A stretch of DNA of 64,000 nucleotides, from assembly GCF_003626535.1 (NCBI RefSeq), contig NZ_RBAL01000023.1, positions 31,956 to 95,955 on the forward strand, in the 5' to 3' direction. The notes under the pieces are model-generated. The model saw nothing but the letters and a program-made list of their open reading frames with translations, ran no database searches and had not been told where the DNA came from. The stretch comes from Streptomyces hoynatensis. GTDB taxonomy: Bacteria > Actinomycetota > Actinomycetes > Streptomycetales > Streptomycetaceae. Shown here piece after piece: positions 43,578-52,106 of this stretch. Every line of letters begins with the position of its first letter. The stretch's first letter is position 1. A program made the translations under genes and the position numbers.

Positions 43578-45026
43578 GTGAAGAGCGCCGTGGAGACTCT
43601 GAACCCCACCCGGGTTCGGCTCACTGTCGAGGTGCCCTTCGAGGAGCTCAAGCCCAGCCTCGACGCGGCGTACCGCAAGATCAACCAGCAGGTCCAGGTG
43701 CCCGGCTTCCGCAAGGGGAAGATCCCGGCCCGCATCATCGACCAGCGGTTCGGGCGCGGCACGGTCCTGGAGGAGGCGGTCAACGACGCGCTCCCGAAGT
43801 TCTACTCCGAGGCCGTCACCGAGGGTGAGATCAGCCCGCTCGGGCAGCCCGAGGTGGACATCACCGAACTGCGGGACAACGAGCTGCTGACGTTCACCGC
43901 CGAGGTCGACATCCGGCCCGAGATCACGATCCCCGACTACTCGGGGATCGAGGTCACCGTGGACGCCGTCGAGGTCGGCGACGAGGACGTGGACCAGGCC
44001 GTCGAGCGGCTGCGCGAGCGCTTCGCCTCCACCACGGTCGTCGAGCGCCCGGCCGCCGAGGGCGACGTGGTGAAGATCGGGCTTGAGGCCAAGGTCGACG
44101 GCGAGGTCCTGGAGGACGGCGTCGCCCAGGGCGTGAACTACACGATCGGCTCCGGCCAGATGCTCGACGGGCTCGACGAGGCGGTCACCGGCCTTGAGGC
44201 CGGCGGCACCGCGACGTTCACCAGCGAGCTGAAGGGCGGCTCGGCCGCCGGCCGCGAGGCCGAGGTCACCGTCTCGGTCGAGACCGTCTCGGCTCGTGAA
44301 CTCCCCGAGCTGGACGACGACTTCGCCCAGCTCGCGAGCGAGTTCGACACCTTGGACGAGCTGCGCGCCGACAGCCGCAGGCGGCTGATCGACGAGCGCA
44401 AGTACCAGCAGGCCACCGAGGCCCAGGAGAAGGTGCTCGACGCCCTCCTGGAGCTGGTCGAGGTGCCGATCCCGCAGAAGCTGCTCGCGGACGAGATCGA
44501 GACCCGCAAGCACAACCTGGAGCACCACCAGCTCCCCCAGCTCGGCATGGACCTGGAGGGCTACCTCAAGCTCCAGGAGAAGACGGCCGAGGAGTTCGAC
44601 GCCGAGCTGAAGGAGCAGGCCGAGAAGGGCATCCGCACCCAGTTCGTGCTCGAAGAGGTCGCCAAGCAGGAGAAGGTCAACGTCAGCCAGGAGGAGCTCA
44701 CCGAGCACCTCATGCGCCGCGCCCAGACCTCGGGCATGAGCCCCGACCAGTTCGCGAAGGCCGTCGTCGAGGGCGGCCAGGTCCCGATGCTGGTCGGCGA
44801 GGTCACCCGGGGCAAGGCCCTCGCCGCCGTCGTCGAGTCCGTCACCGTCAAGGACTCCAACGGCGAGCCGGTCCGCCTCGACGAGGACGAGGAAGAGGCG
44901 GCGGAGGAGGCCACGGAGGCCGCCGCCGAGTCCACCGAGAGCGACGAGGCCGCCGGGAACGCCGAGGCCGCGGCCGGGGAGGCGGGCGGCGAGGCCGCCG
45001 GCGCCGAGGGCAGGACCGAGGACTGA
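43578..45026 (+). CDS. tig: Trigger factor, ribosome-associated chaperone
   Basis: Ribosome-docked folding helper with peptidyl-prolyl isomerase activity; 482 residues. The ribosome-binding signature GFRKGKIP is at about residues 40-47. The FKBP-like domain (about 160-245) and the helical C-terminal cradle (250-430) follow. The protein ends in a very acidic tail of about 45 residues (Glu/Ala-rich). The GTG at 43578 has AAGGAG 8 bases before it. In the conserved order, clpP1 follows on the same strand. Confidence 0.97.
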   Translation: MKSAVETLNPTRVRLTVEVPFEELKPSLDAAYRKINQQVQVPGFRKGKIPARIIDQRFGRGTVLEEAVNDALPKFYSEAVTEGEISPLGQPEVDITELRDNELLTFTAEVDIRPEITIPDYSGIEVTVDAVEVGDEDVDQAVERLRERFASTTVVERPAAEGDVVKIGLEAKVDGEVLEDGVAQGVNYTIGSGQMLDGLDEAVTGLEAGGTATFTSELKGGSAAGREAEVTVSVETVSARELPELDDDFAQLASEFDTLDELRADSRRRLIDERKYQQATEAQEKVLDALLELVEVPIPQKLLADEIETRKHNLEHHQLPQLGMDLEGYLKLQEKTAEEFDAELKEQAEKGIRTQFVLEEVAKQEKVNVSQEELTEHLMRRAQTSGMSPDQFAKAVVEGGQVPMLVGEVTRGKALAAVVESVTVKDSNGEPVRLDEDEEEAAEEATEAAAESTESDEAAGNAEAAAGEAGGEAAGAEGRTED

Positions 45027-45039
45027 GCGGGAGCAGCCG

Positions 45040-45066
45040 GGGGCCGGACGTGGGACGTCCGGCCCC
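45040..45066 (+). terminator. Terminator hairpin after tig
   Basis: A perfect 10-bp stem (GGGGCCGGAC and its complement) with a 7-base loop, 14 bases beyond the tig stop. Confidence 0.75.
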
Positions 45067-45090
45067 GCGCGCCACCCGGCCCTGACCCTG

Positions 45091-45104
45091 CGCTCACAGC
45101 GAAC
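45091..45104. promoter_or_regulatory. Candidate ClgR box upstream of clpP1
   Basis: CGCTCACAGCGAAC matches the core CGCYNANRGCGWWS reported for the Clp regulator ClgR in actinobacteria. It lies 127 bases before the clpP1 start, in a position fit for transcriptional activation. Confidence 0.6.
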
Positions 45105-45230
45105 AGTTCCCTGGTCGGGATGGGTCTGTCGGCACGCCGCGTTAGGGTCCGTAGGTACAACGCAGATGTCAAGCGACGGCCGCCGGGCGCGAGGCCCGGG
45201 GCCGTCCGGAATGAGCAGGTGGGTACGTAC

Positions 45231-45845
45231 GTGACGCTCTCGATGCCTTCCGCCATGGCGGAGCCGGTGACCGGCAGCCTCGGTGATCAGGTCTACAACC
45301 GGCTGCTCAGCGAGCGGATCATCTTCCTCGGTCAGCCGGTGGACGACGACATCGCCAACCGGATCACGGCGCAGCTCCTCCTCCTGGCGGCCGACCCGGA
45401 CAAGGACATCTTCCTCTACATCAACAGCCCGGGCGGTTCGATCACGGCAGGCATGGCGATCTACGACACCATGCAGTACGTGAAGAACGACGTGGTGACG
45501 ATCGCCATGGGCCTGGCCGCGTCGATGGGCCAGTTCCTGCTGACGGCGGGTGCCCCCGGCAAGCGCTACGCGCTGCCCAACGCGGAGATCCTCATCCACC
45601 AGCCGTCCGCGGGCCTGGCCGGGTCCGCCACCGACATCAAGATCCACGCCGAGCAGCTGCTGCGGACCAAGCGCAAGATGGCCAAGCTGTCCGCCCAGCA
45701 CTCGGGCGTCAGCGAGGAGCAGTGGGAGCGGGACGCCGACCGGGACCGCTGGTTCTCCGCCGAGGAGGCCAGGGACTACGGCCTGCTCGACCGTGTCATC
45801 ACCAGCGCGGCGGACATCGCGGGCGGCGGCGGCACCGGCGCGTAG
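45231..45845 (+). CDS. clpP1: ATP-dependent Clp protease proteolytic subunit 1
   Basis: Serine peptidase subunit of the Clp complex, 204 residues. The catalytic residues are S98 (GLAASMG), H123 (EILIHQP) and probably D168 (ERDADRD). The GTG at 45231 is chosen by comparison with related ClpP1 proteins; GTG at 45219 and ATG at 45246 are in-frame alternatives. The second subunit gene follows 60 bases later. Streptomycetes use a mixed ClpP1P2 core with ClpX or ClpC. Confidence 0.95.
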   Translation: MTLSMPSAMAEPVTGSLGDQVYNRLLSERIIFLGQPVDDDIANRITAQLLLLAADPDKDIFLYINSPGGSITAGMAIYDTMQYVKNDVVTIAMGLAASMGQFLLTAGAPGKRYALPNAEILIHQPSAGLAGSATDIKIHAEQLLRTKRKMAKLSAQHSGVSEEQWERDADRDRWFSAEEARDYGLLDRVITSAADIAGGGGTGA

Positions 45846-45905
45846 CCGCGCCCCGCCGGCACCCAGCCCCGATCGCAGCCAAGACCCAAGGCGGTTAGAC
45901 ACCTG

Positions 45906-46556
45906 ATGAACAGTTTCCCCGGCTCCGGCCTCTACGACCGGCTCCCGGCCGAGTCCCGCTACATCGTCCCGCGCTTCATCGAGCGGACCTCCCAGGGCGT
46001 GCGCGAGTACGACCCGTACGCGAAGCTCTTCGAGGAGCGGGTGATCTTCCTCGGGGTGCAGATCGACGACGCCTCCGCCAACGACGTGATGGCCCAGCTG
46101 CTCTGCCTGGAGTCGATGGACCCCGACCGGGACATCCAGATCTACATCAACAGCCCGGGCGGCTCGTTCACCGCGCTGACGGCCATCTACGACACGATGG
46201 AGTTCGTCAAGCCGGAGATCCAGACCGTCTGCATGGGCCAGGCGGCCTCGGCGGCGGCCGTGCTGCTCGCGGCGGGCACCCGCGGCAAGCGCATGGCCCT
46301 GCCGAACGCGCGGGTCCTCATCCACCAGCCGTACTCGGAGACCGGCCGCGGCCAGGTGTCCGACCTGGAGATCGCCGCGCGCGAGGTCCAGCGGATGCGC
46401 ACTCAGCTGGAGGAGATGCTCGCCAAGCACTCCACCAAGCCGATCGAGCAGATCCGCGACGACATCGAGCGCGACAAGATCCTCACGGCCGAGGAGGCCG
46501 TCGACTACGGCCTGGTGGACCAGATCATCACGACCCGTTCGACGACCGCCGTCTGA
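45906..46556 (+). CDS. clpP2: ATP-dependent Clp protease proteolytic subunit 2
   Basis: Second peptidase subunit, 216 residues. Catalytic S115 (MGQAASAAA), H140 (VLIHQPY) and probably D185 (IRDDIERD). The N-terminal tail of about 40 residues is longer than in ClpP1. ATG 45906. It forms an operon with clpP1; clpX follows after a hairpin-containing gap. Confidence 0.96.
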   Translation: MNSFPGSGLYDRLPAESRYIVPRFIERTSQGVREYDPYAKLFEERVIFLGVQIDDASANDVMAQLLCLESMDPDRDIQIYINSPGGSFTALTAIYDTMEFVKPEIQTVCMGQAASAAAVLLAAGTRGKRMALPNARVLIHQPYSETGRGQVSDLEIAAREVQRMRTQLEEMLAKHSTKPIEQIRDDIERDKILTAEEAVDYGLVDQIITTRSTTAV

Positions 46557-46720
46557 GGCCGCCGCCGCAGCCCGCGGCGGCCCGCGGCGCCGCGCCCGGC
46601 ACCGCCCGGGCACGGCCGCGGCACCCGCGCCACCGCGCGCGAGCACCACTCGGCACCACTCGGCAGCACTGCACGACAACGCCCACACAGGCGACCGGCA
46701 CCACACATCAGGACAACGAC

Positions 46721-46779
46721 TGGCCGTCCCCTTTTGACGGGAAGGCCCCGCACAGGGGGATTCCCGTCAAGGGGGGCCA
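46721..46779 (+). terminator. Large hairpin between clpP2 and clpX
   Basis: TGGCC and GGCCA close an outer stem, and CCCC plus TTGACGGGAA pair with TTCCCGTCAA plus GGGG inside, with a small TT bulge and an asymmetric spacer. It may partly separate transcription of clpX from the clpP genes. Confidence 0.6.
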
Positions 46780-46866
46780 TTCCGCCGGGGCGACAGGGTA
46801 CCGTCGTCTTCAGCAAGCATGAGCGCATCGTCTCCCGGCGGTGCGCAGGCGAAGGGGAAGCACCTC

Positions 46867-48165
46867 GTGGCACGCATCGGTGATGGCGGCGATCTGCTCA
46901 AGTGCTCGTTCTGCGGCAAAAGCCAGAAACAGGTGAAGAAGCTCATCGCGGGGCCGGGGGTCTACATCTGCGACGAGTGCATCGACCTGTGCAACGAGAT
47001 CATCGAGGAAGAGCTTGCGGAGTCACCGGACTCGGAGCTGAACGAGCTCCCGAAGCCGCGTGAGATCTACGACTTCCTCGAGAGCTACGTGGTGGGCCAG
47101 GAGGACGCCAAGAAGGCGCTCTCGGTGGCCGTCTACAACCACTACAAGCGGGTGCGCGCGAACGAGGCGGAGGGCGCCTCCCGCGACGAGGACATCGAGA
47201 TCGCGAAGTCGAACATCCTGCTCCTCGGCCCGACGGGCTCGGGCAAGACCCTGCTCGCCCAGACCCTCGCGAGGATGCTCAACGTCCCGTTCGCCATCAC
47301 CGACGCCACCGCCCTCACCGAGGCGGGCTACGTCGGCGAGGACGTGGAGAACATCCTGCTGAAGCTGATCCAGGCGGCCGACTACGACATCAAGAAGGCC
47401 GAGCAGGGGATCATCTACATCGACGAGATCGACAAGGTCGCCCGCAAGAGCGAGAACCCGTCGATCACCAGGGACGTCTCCGGGGAGGGCGTCCAGCAGG
47501 CCCTGCTGAAGATCCTGGAGGGCACCACGGCCGCGGTGCCGCCGCAGGGCGGGCGCAAGCACCCCCACCAGGAGTTCCTCCAGATCGACACGTCGAACGT
47601 GCTGTTCATCGTGGGCGGCGCCTTCGCCGGGCTCGACGACATCATCCGGGCCAGATCGGGCGCCCGCGGCATCGGCTTCGGCGCCGACATCCGCTCCAAG
47701 CACGACCGGGACAGCGCGGCGCTGCTCGCGGACGTGCTGCCCGAGGACCTGGTGAAGTACGGCATGATCCCCGAGTTCATCGGCCGGCTCCCGGTCATCA
47801 CCTCGGTGCACAACCTGGACCGCGAGGCCCTGCTCCGCATCCTCGTCGAGCCGCGGAACGCGCTGGTGAAGCAGTATCAGCGGCTCTTCGAACTCGACGG
47901 CGTCGAGCTGGAGTTCGACCTTCCGGCGCTGGAGGCCATCGCCGACCAGGCGATCCTGCGCCGCACTGGCGCCCGCGGCCTGCGCGCCATCATGGAGGAG
48001 GTCCTCATGTCCGTGATGTACGAGGTGCCCTCCCGGCAGGACGTGGGCCAGGTCGTCATCACCGAGGACGTCGTCCGCTCCAACGTCAACCCGACGCTCG
48101 TGCCGCGTTCCCGGCTGGCCAAGCAGCGCGGCACCACCGCGCCGCCGCACGAGAAGACGGCCTGA
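46867..48165 (+). CDS. clpX: ClpX unfoldase, ATP-binding subunit of Clp protease
   Basis: AAA+ unfoldase feeding substrates to ClpP; 432 residues from the GTG at 46867 (AGGGGAAG upstream). The N-terminal zinc-binding domain has C13, C16, C35 and C38. Walker A is GPTGSGKT (121-128), pore loop GYVG (154-157), Walker B IIYIDE (182-187), and the ClpP-contact IGF loop is at 269-271. An in-frame start at 46819 would add 16 residues but has poor upstream sequence. The gap before it contains a hairpin, so it may have its own promoter. Confidence 0.97.
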   Translation: MARIGDGGDLLKCSFCGKSQKQVKKLIAGPGVYICDECIDLCNEIIEEELAESPDSELNELPKPREIYDFLESYVVGQEDAKKALSVAVYNHYKRVRANEAEGASRDEDIEIAKSNILLLGPTGSGKTLLAQTLARMLNVPFAITDATALTEAGYVGEDVENILLKLIQAADYDIKKAEQGIIYIDEIDKVARKSENPSITRDVSGEGVQQALLKILEGTTAAVPPQGGRKHPHQEFLQIDTSNVLFIVGGAFAGLDDIIRARSGARGIGFGADIRSKHDRDSAALLADVLPEDLVKYGMIPEFIGRLPVITSVHNLDREALLRILVEPRNALVKQYQRLFELDGVELEFDLPALEAIADQAILRRTGARGLRAIMEEVLMSVMYEVPSRQDVGQVVITEDVVRSNVNPTLVPRSRLAKQRGTTAPPHEKTA

Positions 48166-48192
48166 GCGCCGCCCGCGCTTCCCTTCACGGCC

Positions 48193-48226
48193 CCGGGGCC
48201 CGGACGGCGATCCGTCCGGGCCCCGG
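48193..48226. terminator. Bidirectional terminator between clpX and the membrane protein gene
   Basis: A perfect 15-bp stem (CCGGGGCCCGGACGG with its complement) and a 4-base loop, 28 bases after the clpX stop and 27 bases beyond the stop of the opposite gene. Confidence 0.85.
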
Positions 48227-48252
48227 CGCCTGCCGCCGCCCCCGGCGACGGC

Positions 48253-49257
48253 CTACTGCCCCGCCTCCTGGAGGGAGTCGGCGCGCAGCTGCGCCGTGGC
48301 GGCCGCCGCCTCCTCCATGTCCACCGGGGTGGGGCCCTCGGCGGTCTGCCTGAGGCTGACGGTCAGGGCCATCGTGCTGCTGTCGGCCCAGGCGCAGATC
48401 GGAACCGTGATGTCGACGCCCTGGTTCTGCCCCGCGGCCAGCTGGCACTGCATCACCACGCCGTCCGGCAGCCCGTCGGGAGTGACCCGCTGGGGCTCGC
48501 CCTGGAGCGCCAGGCCGCTCTGCTGGGAGAGGGCCTGCTCGGCGCCGTAGGCGAAGGCCGCGTCCATGGCGCTCTCCGGGTCGCCGACCTCGCCCCACAG
48601 GCCGATGACGTTCATCGAGGTGAGCTGCCTGTCGCCCAGATCCTGGGGGCCGCTCAGCTGCGCGGCCTCCTCGGGGGTGACGCCGCCCAGATAGGTGCCG
48701 CTTGTTCCGTTGGCGTCGGCGAGCCCCAGCGCCGCCAGCTCCTCGGGGTCGAGGTCGGAGACGTTCTGCGCCGGCTCGGCCAGCGTGAAGTCGCCCGAGG
48801 TCTCGGGCAGTACCAGGGTGTAGGAGCCTGCGGAGCCGCCGCCGGGCGTCCCGGCGTCGCCGTTCGCGCCGCTCTCCTCGTCGTCGCCGTCTCCGCCGAG
48901 GAGGAAGATCGCGCCTCCCACCACGGCGGCGAGCGCCACCACCGCGGCCACCACGATGCCCGTCCTGCGGCCTCCTCCGCCCCCGCCGCCGCCCTGGGGC
49001 GGTGCGGGCGGCCCTGCGGGCGGCTGCGCCGGGGGCTGCCCGTGGGGCTGCGGCCCCCAGGCGCCGGCGGGCGCGGGCGAGGCGCCGCCCTGGGCCGGCG
49101 GCCCGAAGCCGGAGCCGCCGGGGGCGCCGCCCTGCGGCGCGTAGGGGCTCGGCCCGCCCGGCTGCTGCCCCTGCGGCGGGCCGTAGGGGCCGGGCCCGCC
49201 CGGCGGCGGTCCGGGGGGAGGCTGCTGCCCGTAGGGACCTGGCTGGTCGTTGCTCAT
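48253..49257 (-). CDS. Pro/Gly-rich single-pass membrane protein
   Basis: A 334-residue protein. The N-terminal 95 residues are Pro/Gly/Gln-rich (repeats such as PGPYGPPQGQQPGG), then an Arg-containing segment and one hydrophobic helix (about 98-120, IVVAAVVALAAVVGGAIFLL), and an extracytoplasmic acidic domain (about 125-334) without a known family. A ribosome binding site (GAGGAG) precedes ATG 49257. Divergent from valS. Function unknown; the plan recalls surface-exposed sensor or anchor proteins of streptomycetes. Confidence 0.78.
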   Translation of the reverse strand: MSNDQPGPYGQQPPPGPPPGGPGPYGPPQGQQPGGPSPYAPQGGAPGGSGFGPPAQGGASPAPAGAWGPQPHGQPPAQPPAGPPAPPQGGGGGGGGRRTGIVVAAVVALAAVVGGAIFLLGGDGDDEESGANGDAGTPGGGSAGSYTLVLPETSGDFTLAEPAQNVSDLDPEELAALGLADANGTSGTYLGGVTPEEAAQLSGPQDLGDRQLTSMNVIGLWGEVGDPESAMDAAFAYGAEQALSQQSGLALQGEPQRVTPDGLPDGVVMQCQLAAGQNQGVDITVPICAWADSSTMALTVSLRQTAEGPTPVDMEEAAAATAQLRADSLQEAGQ

Positions 49258-49385
49258 GACACCACTCCTCGGGAGGCGGCTGGTTCGGGGGCTTTGGCAC
49301 ATCCTTTCGGACCGGGCCGCCGGGCGGCCAGGCGCCCCCGGGAACGGATTCGAACCCATGACATTCCGCCTTTAGACTGAGCGCC

Positions 49386-52022
49386 GTGACCGAGAACACT
49401 CAGCCGCCCACGCACGGGTCAGACAGCGCCCCAGCCGATCTGCCGACGCAGTACACGCCGGCCGACGTAGAGGAGCGGCTGTACGAGCGCTGGGTAGAGC
49501 GCGGTTACTTCGAGGCGGACGCCGGCAGCGCCAAGGAGCCGTACGCCATCGTCATCCCCCCGCCGAACGTGTACGGCAACCTGCACCTCGGCCACGCCCT
49601 GGAGCACACGCTGATCGACGGCCTCACCCGCCGCAAGCGCATGCAGGGTTACGAGACGCTGTGGCAGCCGGGCATGGACCACGCGGGCATCGCCACGCAG
49701 AACGCGGTCGAGCGGCAGCTCGCCAAGGAGGGCAAGTCCCGCCACGACCTGGGCCGGGAGGCGTTCGTCGCGCGCGTGTGGCGCTGGAAGGCGGAGTCGG
49801 GCGGCCAGATCGCCGGGCAGATGCGGCGCCTCGGCGACGGCGTGGCCTGGTCCCGCGACCGCTTCACGATGGACGAGGGCCTGTCCCGGGCCGTCCAGAC
49901 GATCTTCAAGCGGCTCTACGAAGAGGGCCTGATCTACCGGGCCGAGCGCATCATCAACTGGTGCCCGCGCTGCCTGACCGCGATCTCCGACATCGAGGTC
50001 GAGTACCAGGAGGACGACGGCGAGCTGGTCTCGCTGAGGTACGGCGAGGGCGAGGACTCCGTGGTCGTCGCCACCACCCGGGCCGAGACGATGCTGGGCG
50101 ACACCGCGGTCGCCGTCCACCCCGACGACCCGCGCTACACCCACCTCGTCGGCCGGCAGATCGCGCTGCCGCTGACCGACCGCACCATCCCGGTCGTCGC
50201 CGACCCGCACGTCGACCCGGAGTTCGGCACCGGCGCGGTCAAGGTCACCCCGGCCCACGACCCGAACGACTTCGAGATCGGCCGCAGGCACGGCCTGCCC
50301 CAGCTGACGATCATGGACGAGAACGCGGTGATCACCGCGCACGGCCCCTTCCAGGGCCTGGACCGCCTCGAGGCGCGTTCCGCCGTGGTCGCCGCGCTGC
50401 GCGCCGAGGGCCGCGTCGTCGCCGAGACCCGCCCCTACCGGCACTCGGTCGGCCACTGCTCCCGCTGCGGCACGACCATCGAGCCGCGCCTGTCGATGCA
50501 GTGGTGGGTGAAGGTCGCGCCGCTGGCCAAGGCCGCGGGCGACGCCGTCCGCGACGGCCGGGTCACCATCCACCCCAAGGAGATGTCCTCCCGCTACTTC
50601 GAGTGGGTGGACAACATGCACGACTGGTGCATCTCCCGGCAGTTGTGGTGGGGGCACCGCATCCCCGTCTGGTACGGGCCGGACGGGGAGACCGTCTGCG
50701 TCGGGCCGGACGAGCAGCCGCCGGCGGGCGAGGGCTGGCACCAGGAGACCGACGTCCTCGACACCTGGTTCTCCTCGGCCCTGTGGCCGTTCTCCACCCT
50801 CGGCTGGCCGGAACAGACCGAGAGCCTGGCGAAGTTCTATCCGAACACCGTCATGGTCACCGGCTACGACATCCTCTTCTTCTGGGTCGCCAGGATGATG
50901 ATGTTCGGCCTGTACGCGATGGAGGGGGAGCCGCCCTTCCGCACCATCGCGCTGCACGGCATGGTCCGCGACCAGTACGGCAAGAAGATGTCCCGGTCCT
51001 TCGGGAACGTCGTGGACCCCCTGGAGTGGATGGACGCCTACGGCGCCGACGCGGTCCGCTTCACCCTGGCCCGCGGCGCCAACCCGGGGGTCGACATCCC
51101 CATCGGCGAGGACTGGGTGCAGGCCTCGCGCAACTTCGCCAACAAGATCTGGAACGCCACCCGCTTCGCCCTCCTCAACGGCGCCACGGTCCGCGGCCCG
51201 CTGCCGGGGCCCGAGGAGATGTCGGCCACCGACCGCTGGGTCCTCTCCCGGCTGAACTCGGTGATCTCCGAGACCGACACGTACTACGACGACTACCAGT
51301 TCGCCAAGGTCAGCGACGCGCTCTTCCACTTCGCCTGGGACGAGGTCTTCGACTGGTACGTCGAGCTGTCCAAGTCGGTCTTCGCCGGCTCGGCGGCCGG
51401 CGGCAGGTCCGCCGAGGTCACCCGCCGGGTGCTCGGCGAGGTCCTCGACGTCACCCTGCGGCTGCTGCACCCGGTGATGCCCTTCGTCACCGAGGAGCTG
51501 TGGACGACGCTGACCGGCGGCGAGTCCCTGGTCGTCGCCGACTGGCCGCGCGACTCCGGCTTCCGGGACGCGGCCGCCGAGGAGGAGATCGCCGCCGTCA
51601 GGCAGCTGGTCACCGAGGTCCGCAGATTCCGCGCCGACCAGGGCCTCCAGCCGGGCCAGCGGGTGCCGGCCACCCTCGACCTCGCGGGCACCTCCCTCGG
51701 GGCGCACGAGGAGGCCATCCGCTCCCTGCTGCGCCTCCAGCCGGCCGGCGAGGGCTTCTCCGCCACCGCGACCCTGCCGGTCGCCGGGGCGACCGTCGCC
51801 CTCGACCTCTCGGGCGCCATCGACTTCGAGGCCGAGCGCAAGCGGCTGCAGAAGGACCTGGCCGCGGCCGAGAAGGAGCTGGCCCAGACCTCGGGCAAGC
51901 TCGGCAACGAGAGCTTCCTCGCCAAGGCGCCCGACCACGTGGTCGAGAAGATCAGGACCAGGCGGGCCGCGGCCGAGGAGGACATCTCCCGCATCCGCAC
52001 CCAGCTCGCCAGGCTGCCGTAG
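49386..52022 (+). CDS. valS: Valyl-tRNA synthetase
   Basis: Class I aminoacyl-tRNA synthetase charging tRNA-Val; 878 residues. The HIGH motif appears as HLGH (67-70) and KMSKS as KKMSRS (about 530). An editing domain (about 190-340), the anticodon-binding region (about 600-740) and a C-terminal coiled coil (RKRLQKDLAAAEKELAQTSG, about 815-875) are all present. GTG start at 49386. folC follows on the same strand after 84 bases. Confidence 0.97.
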   Translation: MTENTQPPTHGSDSAPADLPTQYTPADVEERLYERWVERGYFEADAGSAKEPYAIVIPPPNVYGNLHLGHALEHTLIDGLTRRKRMQGYETLWQPGMDHAGIATQNAVERQLAKEGKSRHDLGREAFVARVWRWKAESGGQIAGQMRRLGDGVAWSRDRFTMDEGLSRAVQTIFKRLYEEGLIYRAERIINWCPRCLTAISDIEVEYQEDDGELVSLRYGEGEDSVVVATTRAETMLGDTAVAVHPDDPRYTHLVGRQIALPLTDRTIPVVADPHVDPEFGTGAVKVTPAHDPNDFEIGRRHGLPQLTIMDENAVITAHGPFQGLDRLEARSAVVAALRAEGRVVAETRPYRHSVGHCSRCGTTIEPRLSMQWWVKVAPLAKAAGDAVRDGRVTIHPKEMSSRYFEWVDNMHDWCISRQLWWGHRIPVWYGPDGETVCVGPDEQPPAGEGWHQETDVLDTWFSSALWPFSTLGWPEQTESLAKFYPNTVMVTGYDILFFWVARMMMFGLYAMEGEPPFRTIALHGMVRDQYGKKMSRSFGNVVDPLEWMDAYGADAVRFTLARGANPGVDIPIGEDWVQASRNFANKIWNATRFALLNGATVRGPLPGPEEMSATDRWVLSRLNSVISETDTYYDDYQFAKVSDALFHFAWDEVFDWYVELSKSVFAGSAAGGRSAEVTRRVLGEVLDVTLRLLHPVMPFVTEELWTTLTGGESLVVADWPRDSGFRDAAAEEEIAAVRQLVTEVRRFRADQGLQPGQRVPATLDLAGTSLGAHEEAIRSLLRLQPAGEGFSATATLPVAGATVALDLSGAIDFEAERKRLQKDLAAAEKELAQTSGKLGNESFLAKAPDHVVEKIRTRRAAAEEDISRIRTQLARLP

Positions 52023-52106
52023 GGCGCCCGCCGCGCCGCCGCCCCGGGGCGGGTCCCGGGCGGCGGCCGCGGTGGGGCTGTCGGCGGCGCTCCGTAGACT
52101 GGGGGT

